A DNA stretch of 13,111 nucleotides from Endomicrobium sp. Its GTDB lineage: Bacteria > Elusimicrobiota > Endomicrobiia > Endomicrobiales > Endomicrobiaceae. The translations under genes and the position numbers were made by a program. This document shows, piece by piece, positions 1 to 7,566 of this stretch (positions are counted from its first letter, which is position 1; each line of letters begins with the position of its first letter). The notes under the pieces were generated by a model. It was not told the DNA's origin. It saw only the letters and a program-made list of their open reading frames with translations, and did not search any database. The stretch spans positions 1 through 13,111 of the forward strand of contig JAISDI010000009.1 in the NCBI GenBank assembly GCA_031264895.1, written 5' to 3'.

Positions 1-25
1 TTTTCGGTACCCCTGAACCCCACGA

Positions 26-55
26 CTTACTTTTTGCAGTCGGTCAAAAAGTAAG
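26..55. repeat. Short perfect inverted repeat (hairpin)
   Basis: CTTACTTTTT (26-35) and AAAAAGTAAG (46-55) are perfect 10-bp inverted arms around a 10-nt loop. This is visible directly. It sits 11 bp outside the larger nested inverted repeat at 67-203 and may be part of the same dispersed element. It is not an obvious terminator, because no known gene ends into it within the window. Confidence 0.6.
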
Positions 56-66
56 CAAAAACCCTT

Positions 67-203
67 GCCGCTGAAAGCATTCGCAAAAGATTTTTGAAGC
101 AAATTCGGAACTCGCGGCAATAAAGACTAAGAGGATGCCGCTCAAACAACCGAATTTGATAATCTTCAAAAATCTTTCGCTCATAGACTCGCTTAGAGGC
201 GGC
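67..203. repeat. Long nested inverted repeat, possible MITE-like element or structured RNA
   Basis: Three pairs of arms nest around one centre. The outer pair is GCCGCTGAAAGC (67-78) with GCTTAGAGGCGGC (191-203). The middle pair is 82-108 with 150-180; it contains CTTCAAAAATCTTT and CCGAATTTG as complementary blocks and is nearly perfect except for a 5-nt insertion and one indel. The inner pair is GCGGCA (114-119) with TGCCGC (136-141), around a 16-nt loop. The element could fold as one long interrupted hairpin of about 137 nt on either strand. A 63-codon minus-strand frame at 27-218 runs through it but looks like a by-product of the repeat. I infer a dispersed non-coding repeat; copy number elsewhere is unknown. 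Confidence 0.65.
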
Positions 204-298
204 TAACGGCAACGGCAACGACTAACGACACAAGCGAACGGCAACGACAAAAGACAACAACAAAAGCGAAAGGCAAAGACAAAAGACAAAACGGCAGT
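203..298. repeat. Low-complexity, almost T-free stretch with short direct repeats
   Basis: The plus strand has no T from 224 to 297. It is built from degenerate words such as AACGGCAACGAC (211-222 and 237-248), followed by runs like ACAAAAGAC. The complement of this word recurs on the plus strand as GTCGTTGCCGT at 345-355, so the same token occurs in both orientations. No reading frame or promoter is convincing here. It is probably degenerate repeat sequence. Confidence 0.5.
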
Positions 299-313
299 AT
301 GGGTTTATAGGTC

Positions 314-337
314 GTCATTCCGGCGAAAGCTGGAATC
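314..337 (+). repeat. Palindromic repeat unit (GTCATTCC...GGAATC type), copy 1
   Basis: ATTCCGGC (317-324), a GAAA tetraloop (325-328) and GCTGGAAT (329-336) form an 8-bp stem with one G-T pair, preceded by GTC. The tail after it (to about 368), with TTTGTCG and CGTAAAA, matches the tail after copy 2, so the repeat is longer than its hairpin. Short palindromes of the ATTCC...GGAAT kind are dispersed in many bacterial genomes (compare dRS3 of Neisseria). Kinship to those is not claimed. Confidence 0.6.
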
Positions 338-383
338 TATGTTTGTCGTTGCCGTAAAATCAACCCACTGTATTTGTATTTAA

Positions 384-466
384 CATGGATGCCCCCTCCC
401 GTATTAAAGACCTCACGGGGCAGGCTTCAAAAGAATTACAGCATTTCCGAGAACTTCGGGCATGAC
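384..466 (-). repeat. Related palindromic repeat unit in opposite orientation, with insert
   Basis: ATGCCC (389-394) and GGGCAT (458-463) are inverted ends. Read on the minus strand, the unit begins GTCATGCCCGAA and ends GGGCATCC, which parallels the GTCATTCC...GGAATCC ends of the neighbouring copies with T changed to G. The roughly 60-nt interior holds two smaller stems: CCCGT/ACGGG (398-402/415-419) and CCGA/TCGG (447-450/456-459). This looks like a longer member of the same family. Confidence 0.45.
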
Positions 467-489
467 GACAAAAATGATTTCACTCGTTT

Positions 490-520
490 GTCATTCCCGA
501 AAGTTTTTATCGGGAATCCA
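490..520 (+). repeat. Palindromic repeat unit (GTCATTCC...GGAATC type), copy 2
   Basis: ATTCCCGA (493-500) and TCGGGAAT (510-517) form a perfect 8-bp stem around a 9-nt AT-rich loop. The downstream tail, CATTTTGTCGTCGTCGTAAAA, aligns with the tail of copy 1. The two copies are therefore homologous over about 55 nt, hairpin plus tail. Confidence 0.65.
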
Positions 521-540
521 TTTTGTCGTCGTCGTAAAAG

Positions 541-573
541 TCCCATTCTGTCCTGCCAGCCGGCAGGATGGGA
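541..573. repeat. GC-rich hairpin
   Basis: TCCTGCC (551-557) and GGCAGGA (562-568) form a 7-bp stem around a 4-nt loop. An alternative outer pairing is TCCCAT (541-546) with ATGGGA (568-573), which shares one base with the inner stem. The hairpin lies in the same non-coding mosaic, directly after the tail of palindromic copy 2. There is no U-run, so it does not look like a terminator. Confidence 0.45.
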
Positions 574-658
574 AGCGGTGGACTGTGTAGCTGGACGGGG
601 TTGTCGTTGCTTTTATCATAAACCGTCTGTCATCTGTAGTTGGCCGTGCGCAAGCGCC

Positions 659-687
659 ATGACAGTTGAAATAATTATTTGTACAAT
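659..687 (+). promoter_or_regulatory. Putative sigma-70 promoter of addA-addB
   Basis: ATGACA (659-664) and TACAAT (682-687) are separated by 17 bp, and each matches five of six consensus bases. Transcription would begin near 694, only about 4 nt before the addA ATG at 698. If this is the real promoter, the addA message would be nearly leaderless. Confidence 0.5.
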
Positions 688-697
688 AAGCGGATAA

Positions 698-3600
698 ATG
701 ACTAATAAAAAAATATCTCAAATCACTTCGGTGCAGGCTTCTGCGGGGTCGGGGAAGACTTATAGTCTTGCTAAAAGGTATATACGTTTGCTTTTTGATT
801 ATGACTCAAAAGGAGCGACGCCGCTTAAAAATATTATAGCCGTCACTTTTGCCAACAAGGCCGCCGTTGAGATGAAATATAGAGTTATTGAATATCTTAA
901 AAAAGCGGCATTGTCCGTTGGTACTGACGGCATTTTTGACGAAACCGGACTTTCTGCGGACGGCATACGGTTAAAAAGTCTGGAAGTTTTGAATGAGATT
1001 TTTAACAATTACGATAATTTCAATATAAGCACTATAGACAGTTTCATCAATTCCATTTTAAAAGCCTGCGCCATAAATATAGACATATCGCCGAATTTTC
1101 AAATAGAAAAAGATTATTCCGAAAACCTTAAATTTGCTTTAGATTCTTTCCTTCAAATTGCCGCCGCTTCAAAAAGCGCCGAAAAAATTCTTTTACAGTA
1201 CATTTCCCAATATCTCATGTCTGAAAAAACCGGCTGGTTTCCTAAAAATGACATATATAATGAAGTTGAAAAAGTGTTTAAAAAGGCCGGCAATTCCGGA
1301 AAAAGTATAGCTGTTAACGCGCTTGCTTTTGACGCTGAAATATCAAAAAGAGCTTCGGAAATAATCAAAAAAGCCGAACTGTTTTATGAGCGGTTTTCTA
1401 AACTTGGCGTATATTCTTTATGTCTTAAAGCCGTAGAAAAAACGCTTGCCGAAGGAGAATCCGTTTTTTATTTGCCGGACAAAATCCCAAAATCTTTTGC
1501 AGCTCCGCTTAAATATAAAAAAAACGCAATTGTTGACGATAAAGCTGATAAGTTATGGAATGAAATAGGTAAAAGTATATCCGAACTGTGTCTATTTTAC
1601 GCGGACAACTATTACGGAGTTTATTCGGATATTTATTCAAAAATAGACAATGAGTTTGAGATAAAGGCAAAAAAGGACGAACTGGTTTTTCTGCACGACA
1701 TAAATAAAAAAGCCATGACGCTTTTTGAAGGCGACAGTCCCGTAATGCCGGAAGTTTATTACAGACTTTCGGAAAAGTACAGGCATTTTTTGATAGACGA
1801 ATTTCAGGATACAAGCCCGGTACAGTGGGCGGGAATTAAAAGGTTTTTAGATGAAAGTATCGCTAACGGCGGAACTTTTTTTTATGTCGGCGACGCGAAA
1901 CAGGCGATTTACGATTTTAGAGGCGGCAGCTGGGAAATTTTTTATAATGCGTTGTCAGAATTTGCCGAAAATGAAAACGATATAGCGGTTTTAAATCAAA
2001 ACTACAGAAGTCATAAAGAAATAGTCGAGTTTAACAATGAAATATTTTCAAAAGAAAATATTGAAAGGTATCTTTCGGATTTGAATGAAGATAAAGAGTT
2101 CATAGAAGAATATAGAGATTTAATATCAGTTTATTCTCAGTCGAAACAAAATTACCGTCCGGAAAAGATGAAAGGATACGTTGAAATTGAAATTATAGAT
2201 GAAAATGCAGACCGGCGGGAAGAAACCAAACTCATATTTATAGGTATGGCGCGGCAGTTATCGCAGAGGTTTGACCAAAATGACATAACCGTTTTGTGCA
2301 GGAGCAATGCGGAGGTTTTAACTGCCGGCGAATGGCTTTTGGAAAACGGGTTCAACGTTGAATCCGGACAGACGCTAAATATCAGAAACAATAATATTAT
2401 CAAACAATTAATTTCGCTTATTACTTTTATAGATTCGCCTATGGACAGCCTTTCTTTCGTATCGTTTATTACCGGAGAAATTTTCTGTAAAGCGGCGTCT
2501 GCGGATGCCAGCGCGCTCAGAGAGTTCGTATTCGATTTTCACGATAAAAGAAATGCGGACGCATTTTATAAAAAATTTGGCGAACGCTATGAAAGTTTGT
2601 GGCTGGAATATTTTGAAAAGTTTTTCGTGCTCGCGGGCTTTGCTCCGGTTTACGAACTTACGCTTTCGATTTTAGAAAAATTTCAAGTCGTTGAAAATTT
2701 TAAAGAGTCAAAAATTTTCATAATGCGTTTTCTTGAACTTATAAAAACTTTTGAACAGGAAGACGGCGGGCTTGAAAATTTTTTGAATTATTTTAAAAAC
2801 CTCGAAGACGGCGATGAAAATCTCTACATAAAAACGTCTTCGGGAAACGGAATCAAAATAATGACGGTTCATAAAGCTAAAGGATTGCAGTTTCCCGTAG
2901 TTATAGTTCCGTTTTTAAAGCTTGCTCATACCTCAATAGACAGACCGCTGTTTGAAGATAAAGGAGAAAAAATAAATCTTACTTATGTGACAAAAAATAT
3001 GTCGGAATTTTCGGAACGGCTTAAAAGCGTTTATAACCGCGAGAAAGCTAAAACTCTGATGTCTGAAATGAACGTTTTATACGTTTCAATGACAAGAGCC
3101 GAATGCGAATTTTATGCAATAGTTCCGCAAAAAGCCGGAAATTCCAATAATACGCTTGCGCTGCTTATCGGCAGTCAAAGTATTAAAAGAGGCGAGAAAG
3201 AAAAATATGATTTAAAACGCCGCCAAACCGCAACGGTTGCCGACGGACAGAATGCCGGATATAAGGAAATAAAAAATTATTTTCAATCCGAACCTTCTTA
3301 TCCCGACATAAACAATGCAAGGCGGCGCGGCACAATGCTGCATTTTGCGCTTTCAAAAATAAAAACGCTGAAAAATAAAGAAATAAATACCGAGATAGAA
3401 AAAGCTTTGAAATTTACAAAAAGAAAATTTTTATACGACGAAAGCGAATGGATAAGAGAAAAGCTTTTTAATCTTTTTGAAAGCAAAGAAATACGTCCGT
3501 TTTTTGACGCCGGCGAAGACGAGATTTTCAACGAGCTTGAAATAGTGAGTTCCTTCGGCCAAACTTACAGAATAGATAAAGCCGTAATAAAAGAAAATGA

Positions 3601-3763
3601 CGTTATTGTCATAGATTTTAAAAGTTCAAAAGCCGAAAATGAAAAGAACAAAGAACAGGTTTTAAAATATATAAATTGTCTGAAAGAGATATATAAGGGC
3701 AGAAATTTTTACGGATATATCGTTGACGTTGAGGCTGGAAAAGTTATCTGGGTACAATCATGA
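698..3763 (+). CDS. addA: AddA-type UvrD-family helicase with C-terminal RecB-like nuclease
   Basis: This is the ATP-driven 3'-5' helicase and nuclease subunit of an AddAB-type complex, which resects double-strand DNA ends for RecA loading. Superfamily 1 motifs appear in order: Walker A ASAGSGKT (K20), motif II DEFQDTS (D367, E368), motif III GDAKQAIYDFRG (about 398-409), motif IV LNQNYRS, motif V VHKAKGLQF (about 724-732) and motif VI LYVSMTRAE (R800). The C-terminal PD-(D/E)XK nuclease shows D960 (RIDK) and DFKSSK (D973, K975), followed by a Q/Y motif. At 1021 residues it is shorter than Firmicutes AddA (about 1230). The start is fixed by an in-frame TAA immediately upstream and by Walker A at residue 14. 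No good Shine-Dalgarno precedes it. The last codon overlaps addB (ATGA), implying coupled translation. The family is secure; AddA rather than RecB is inferred from the partner. Confidence 0.92.
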   Translation: MTNKKISQITSVQASAGSGKTYSLAKRYIRLLFDYDSKGATPLKNIIAVTFANKAAVEMKYRVIEYLKKAALSVGTDGIFDETGLSADGIRLKSLEVLNEIFNNYDNFNISTIDSFINSILKACAINIDISPNFQIEKDYSENLKFALDSFLQIAAASKSAEKILLQYISQYLMSEKTGWFPKNDIYNEVEKVFKKAGNSGKSIAVNALAFDAEISKRASEIIKKAELFYERFSKLGVYSLCLKAVEKTLAEGESVFYLPDKIPKSFAAPLKYKKNAIVDDKADKLWNEIGKSISELCLFYADNYYGVYSDIYSKIDNEFEIKAKKDELVFLHDINKKAMTLFEGDSPVMPEVYYRLSEKYRHFLIDEFQDTSPVQWAGIKRFLDESIANGGTFFYVGDAKQAIYDFRGGSWEIFYNALSEFAENENDIAVLNQNYRSHKEIVEFNNEIFSKENIERYLSDLNEDKEFIEEYRDLISVYSQSKQNYRPEKMKGYVEIEIIDENADRREETKLIFIGMARQLSQRFDQNDITVLCRSNAEVLTAGEWLLENGFNVESGQTLNIRNNNIIKQLISLITFIDSPMDSLSFVSFITGEIFCKAASADASALREFVFDFHDKRNADAFYKKFGERYESLWLEYFEKFFVLAGFAPVYELTLSILEKFQVVENFKESKIFIMRFLELIKTFEQEDGGLENFLNYFKNLEDGDENLYIKTSSGNGIKIMTVHKAKGLQFPVVIVPFLKLAHTSIDRPLFEDKGEKINLTYVTKNMSEFSERLKSVYNREKAKTLMSEMNVLYVSMTRAECEFYAIVPQKAGNSNNTLALLIGSQSIKRGEKEKYDLKRRQTATVADGQNAGYKEIKNYFQSEPSYPDINNARRRGTMLHFALSKIKTLKNKEINTEIEKALKFTKRKFLYDESEWIREKLFNLFESKEIRPFFDAGEDEIFNELEIVSSFGQTYRIDKAVIKENDVIVIDFKSSKAENEKNKEQVLKYINCLKEIYKGRNFYGYIVDVEAGKVIWVQS

Positions 3764-6570
3764 AATCGCGGATTATCAATATTTCGATGTCTGAAAATAT
3801 CGTAGATTTTATCTGCTCTTACGCAGAAACCGCCGCCGCAAAAACGGCTTTTATAAGCGGCGGAAAGAGGCAGTTTCTGTTTATAAAAAAACAGCTTGCA
3901 AATGCGGCCGGAAAATCGTTTGTATCTCCTTGTTTTTTTACGAATGACGATTTTATCGAAAATATAATTTTTGAAAATACGGAGCTTGTAAAAATACCGG
4001 AAATAGAAGCCGCTTTTGCCGTTTATGAAGCGGTGCGTTATGAAGTTCCGGAACTTTTAAAAGGAAAGAAAAATTTTTCGGAGTTTTTGCGGTGGGCTTT
4101 GGAAATAGTTTCTTTTATAAATCAGCTTGATTTGGAGAACGTTTCGCAGGACATGCTCAAAAACATAAAAGCAAATGCGGATATAGGCTATGACGTGCCG
4201 GAAAACATAAATAATCTTCTAAAAAACATATTTAAAATAAGAACTTCATTCCATCAGTCTCTTGAAAAAACTTCGAAAACATCAAAAGGACTTTCTTTTC
4301 TAAAAGCTTCGGAATTTGACTCGGAAAAGCTTACCGGCGCTTTTGACGAAATCGTTCTTATCGCGCCGTTTTATCTTCATAAAACGGAAATAAAAATTTA
4401 TAAGAAAATTTTCGATGCGCAAAAATTGACCGTCATTGTTCAGGGCAGTCCGGCGCGTTACGCTTCTTTGAGAAAAATATACGAAGCTTTCGGCGTCCCG
4501 TTTTCTTCTTATAATGAAAAAGACAAAGATATTTCTTTAAACGTCTACAGCGCATACGACGATCAATCCCAATCTGCGCTTTTAAAAAATCTTATTGCTG
4601 CGCTGCCGGAAGAAAAGTACGATAAAACCGTCGTGATCGTGCCGGAAGCGAAACTTTTGCAGTCCGTCATATCGGAAATTTCCGTCATAACGGATAATTA
4701 TAATGTTTCCGCGGGATACCCTGCGCAAAAAACTGCGGTTTTTACTTTACTGAAAGCGATAATAGACGCCCAGCTTTCAAGAAAAGGCAAAAATTATTAT
4801 GCGAAAGATTTAATAAAAACGCTTTCAAATCCGCTTGTAAAAAATATGAGATTTTTCGGAGATGCCTCTCTATCAAGGATTATCGCGCACAAGCTTGAAC
4901 GGGCTTTTGACAAAAATTCAGGAAGTTTGCTTGCGGGAAAGATTTTTGTTTCTTTTGATGAAATTGAAGGTGCGGAAATCGTTTTGAAAGAAATTTCGCA
5001 GTCGGCTGCGGGAGCGTCCGGCTATATAGATTCCGTAAAATTGAAAAACGTTTTGACTGACATTTTTGAGACGCTTTTTAGCAGATGGGAAAAACCTGAA
5101 ACGCTTGGGGAGTTTGCCCAAGCGCTGCGTTCTTTTACGGAAAAATTATGCGATTTGAGCATAGTTTCGTCTTATCCGCTAAATTCCGAAGCTATAGAAA
5201 TAATACTTTCTTTGTCGGCGCAGATGAAATACGGAAGAGTTTCAACGGAAAAGTTTTCGCAGGACGATATTTTAAGCATTTTTAACGGATTGATTGAGAA
5301 TGCAAAAATTCCGCTTCCTGGTTCTCCGCTGAAAGGTTTGCAGGTTTTGGGACTTCTTGAAGCAAGGAATTTATCTTTTGAAAACGTCTTCATTATAGGC
5401 ATGACCGATTCTGCAATTCCTGCTGTAAAAAAAGAGTCCCCGCTTGTTCCAAAAGATATAATGTTTGCTTTGGGCATAGAAATGGCAAAAAAAGAGTACG
5501 AAATACAAAGTTACCATTTCGACAGGCTTACGTCTTCGGCAAAAAATGTAAATTTGATATATCCTGACAATGAAAAAGAAGAGAGAAGCAGGTTCATTGA
5601 ACGCATTGTATGGGATAAGCAGCTTAAGATCAAAGATATGCAGGCCGTAAAAACCAAAAGTTTTGCCGTCCATTCTTTTGGAAGCGCAAACAAAGGAAAG
5701 AAAAAGTACGAAAAGACCGATAAAATAAAGCGGTATCTTAAAAAAATGAAATATTCTTACAGCAAAATAGATACTTATTTAAACTGCCGTCTTGAATTTT
5801 ATTTCAAATACGTTTTAGGTCTTGACGAAGCCGCTGAAATAGGCGCGGAATTGTCCGGAAGCGATATGGGAAATTTTATACACGGATTTTTGCGGACTGT
5901 ATTTTATGAAGGCATGAAAAGTTCCGAACTTAGAGCGGAAAATTTTGAAAAACATTTTCATGCGCAACTGGACAAACTTTTTGAAAACAGCTTTGAGTTA
6001 AAATTCAGGGAAGACGCATTTTTAATAAAAAAAGTACTGGATTACAGAATGTCAAAACTTTTAAATTTTGAAACTTCAAGAGAGTATGACGGCATTTACC
6101 GCTGCGAAAAAAAATATGAAACTGCTTTTGAAGCCGGCCAAAACGTCTATAATCTCGAATGTATTATAGACAGGATCGATAAAAAAGACGGCGGATATAT
6201 AATTTTGGATTATAAAACAGGCAAAGTCGATACTCCTATAATAGCGAAGAATTTTAGCGATATTATTGCCTCTGGTTTGACAAGGGAAAATATAAACAAA
6301 GCGGTAAAATCTTTGCAGCTTCCTTTATATAAATATATTTTTGAGCAATGTGAAAAGTCGGATGTCGCGGGCTGCGGCATTTATAATATCAAAAAGGGCG
6401 AAGTATTCGATTTTTTCTCTAATGCCGAGAAAACAGACGAAGTCTATGAAGGCTGTAAAAAGATAATACAAAACATTCTTGACGAGATATCCGAAGGCGA
6501 CTATTTTGAATTTGATAAGAATGACGGAGTAAACTGCAAAGACTGCAAGTTTTTTTATATATGCAGATAA
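3760..6570 (+). CDS. addB: AddB-type nuclease subunit with iron-sulphur cluster motif
   Basis: This is the second subunit of the AddAB complex. The C-terminal RecB-family nuclease has IIDRID (D804) and ILDYKTGK (D817, K819), then LQLPLYKY. Cys676, in YLNCRLEFYFKY, pairs with Cys926, Cys929 and Cys935 at the extreme C-terminus (CxxCx5C). This is the four-cysteine 4Fe-4S staple known from AddB and related nucleases. The middle region, GLLEARNLSFENVFIIGMTD (about 528-547), resembles the inactivated helicase part of AddB/RecC. The N-terminal position where a Walker A would lie reads FISGGKRQF (31-39), with no GKT/GKS, so ATP hydrolysis here is unlikely; Bacillus AddB keeps the motif. The 936 residues are shorter than Firmicutes AddB (about 1160). 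The ATG overlaps the addA stop, which supports one transcript and a two-subunit complex. Confidence 0.9.
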   Translation: MKSRIINISMSENIVDFICSYAETAAAKTAFISGGKRQFLFIKKQLANAAGKSFVSPCFFTNDDFIENIIFENTELVKIPEIEAAFAVYEAVRYEVPELLKGKKNFSEFLRWALEIVSFINQLDLENVSQDMLKNIKANADIGYDVPENINNLLKNIFKIRTSFHQSLEKTSKTSKGLSFLKASEFDSEKLTGAFDEIVLIAPFYLHKTEIKIYKKIFDAQKLTVIVQGSPARYASLRKIYEAFGVPFSSYNEKDKDISLNVYSAYDDQSQSALLKNLIAALPEEKYDKTVVIVPEAKLLQSVISEISVITDNYNVSAGYPAQKTAVFTLLKAIIDAQLSRKGKNYYAKDLIKTLSNPLVKNMRFFGDASLSRIIAHKLERAFDKNSGSLLAGKIFVSFDEIEGAEIVLKEISQSAAGASGYIDSVKLKNVLTDIFETLFSRWEKPETLGEFAQALRSFTEKLCDLSIVSSYPLNSEAIEIILSLSAQMKYGRVSTEKFSQDDILSIFNGLIENAKIPLPGSPLKGLQVLGLLEARNLSFENVFIIGMTDSAIPAVKKESPLVPKDIMFALGIEMAKKEYEIQSYHFDRLTSSAKNVNLIYPDNEKEERSRFIERIVWDKQLKIKDMQAVKTKSFAVHSFGSANKGKKKYEKTDKIKRYLKKMKYSYSKIDTYLNCRLEFYFKYVLGLDEAAEIGAELSGSDMGNFIHGFLRTVFYEGMKSSELRAENFEKHFHAQLDKLFENSFELKFREDAFLIKKVLDYRMSKLLNFETSREYDGIYRCEKKYETAFEAGQNVYNLECIIDRIDKKDGGYIILDYKTGKVDTPIIAKNFSDIIASGLTRENINKAVKSLQLPLYKYIFEQCEKSDVAGCGIYNIKKGEVFDFFSNAEKTDEVYEGCKKIIQNILDEISEGDYFEFDKNDGVNCKDCKFFYICR

Positions 6571-6575
6571 ACAAG

Positions 6576-6604
6576 TTGAAACGAAGATAATAATAATATA
6601 GAAT
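6576..6604 (+). promoter_or_regulatory. Putative sigma-70 promoter of the DUF4833/DUF2914 pair
   Basis: TTGAAA (6576-6581), a 17-bp spacer and TAGAAT (6599-6604) give five of six matches at both boxes. It lies in the 56-bp gap after addB and is correctly placed for a start near 6611, just before AAAGGG and the ATG at 6627. The two small genes can therefore be expressed apart from addAB. No terminator is visible after addB, so read-through is possible. Confidence 0.6.
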
Positions 6605-6626
6605 AAGACATTCTAAAGGGAAAAAT

Positions 6627-7136
6627 ATGAAAAAAATTAAACTATTTATACAAATTGCGGCGGTTTTATTTTTATTTACGGCTTTGGCATTTACGCAAAC
6701 CAATTCCCTTTTTAAAATTGAAAGAAGCAAAAACGCAAATATAGTGCAGTATGACGCAAACCTTGACGCAGCCGGTCAGATAAACGTGAAAAAACCGATA
6801 GATTATTACTGGCTTCTGCACGCTTCGGACGGCAGCCGCGAAGAAATAACCACTTTCCAAAAAAAAGCATACGGTTTTAGCGTTAAATACAACGAAGCCG
6901 GATATTTCGATATGCAGATGAAAGCGGTTGAAGATAGGAAATTAAAAGTTTCTCTTATAGACGGCGAACCCAAAGCTGAGATATTGATAAACGGCAAAAA
7001 TGCTTATCTTTCAAAAATATACATAGATTCAACCGACAATTTTATGGGAATTCCAAAAGTAAATTACTATACTTTGACCGGCAATGACATTGAAACGGGA
7101 GATGAAGTAGAGGAAAAAGTAGCAGTAAAAAATTAA
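6627..7136 (+). CDS. Exported DUF4833-like protein
   Basis: A 169-residue protein of unknown function. Residues 1-23 form a signal peptide (MKKIK, hydrophobic core, ALAFT), so the mature protein is probably periplasmic or surface-attached. The mature part starts LFKIERSKNANIVQYDANL (28-46), then KPIDYYWLL (56-64), QKKAYGF (78-84) and INGKNAYLSKIYI (121-133). I recognise this order of conserved blocks as the DUF4833 family, from memory and without a search. The start follows AAAGGG at suitable spacing, and a promoter lies just upstream. The next gene, also exported, begins 16 bp downstream, so the two are probably co-transcribed. The acidic tail (ETGDEVEEK) looks disordered. Biochemical function is unknown. 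Confidence 0.8.
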   Translation: MKKIKLFIQIAAVLFLFTALAFTQTNSLFKIERSKNANIVQYDANLDAAGQINVKKPIDYYWLLHASDGSREEITTFQKKAYGFSVKYNEAGYFDMQMKAVEDRKLKVSLIDGEPKAEILINGKNAYLSKIYIDSTDNFMGIPKVNYYTLTGNDIETGDEVEEKVAVKN

Positions 7137-7152
7137 AAGCGGAGGAAGTAAG

Positions 7153-7554
7153 ATGAAAAAAGTAAGTCTTTTGATCGCATTGGCAGTTATGATGGGCGTT
7201 GCAGGCGCGGTATTTGCGCAGGAAGAAAAGAAAAGCAGCATAACGGTTTCGGCTTCGGCGGTATGTACGGCGATTGCAGACAGAATGCCTGAAGGAACGG
7301 CAACTGAATTTGCAAAAGATACGCCGAAAATTTATTATTGGACAAAGATCGAAGGCGCAGAAGGCGCGGAAGTCAAGCACATATGGTATGTAGGCGAGAC
7401 AAATATCGGAGAAGTGCCTTTAAAAATCACCACTCCTTCGTTTAGAACATGGAGCAGCAAGACGGTTTATCCGGGCCTTGAAGGCGATTTGTCAGTTGCA
7501 GTTGTAGACGCTGAAGGAAATGTGCTTAAAAAAGATACTTTTCAAATAAAGTAA
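7153..7554 (+). CDS. Exported DUF2914-like protein
   Basis: A 133-residue protein with a clear signal peptide (MKKVSLLIALAVMMGVAGAVFA, cleavage likely before QEE). The mature domain has the block order I associate with DUF2914: VSASAVCTAIADRMPEG (32-48), KIYYWTKIEGAEG (59-71), VKHIWYVGE (74-82), SFRTWSSKTVYPGLEGDLSVAVVDAEGNVL in two conserved blocks (97-125), and a terminal F-x-I. DUF2914 is a small beta-rich extracytoplasmic domain of unknown role. The start has a very strong Shine-Dalgarno (GCGGAGGAAG). It sits 16 bp after the DUF4833-like gene with no terminator or promoter between, so I infer an operon and perhaps a shared envelope function. The family call rests on pattern recognition, not a search. 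Confidence 0.85.
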   Translation: MKKVSLLIALAVMMGVAGAVFAQEEKKSSITVSASAVCTAIADRMPEGTATEFAKDTPKIYYWTKIEGAEGAEVKHIWYVGETNIGEVPLKITTPSFRTWSSKTVYPGLEGDLSVAVVDAEGNVLKKDTFQIK

Positions 7555-7566
7555 ATTGTGTTAGAA

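Noticed and set aside
27..218. 63-codon minus-strand frame as a gene
   Set aside because: It runs through the nested inverted repeat, has no Shine-Dalgarno or domain, and its composition follows the repeat arms.
301..573. CRISPR array
   Set aside because: The units are palindromic, unequal in length, in both orientations and irregularly spaced; no cas genes are present.
374..697. 107-codon plus-strand frame as a gene
   Set aside because: It is made of palindromic repeat units and a GC-rich hairpin, has no Shine-Dalgarno, and ends in the addA promoter.
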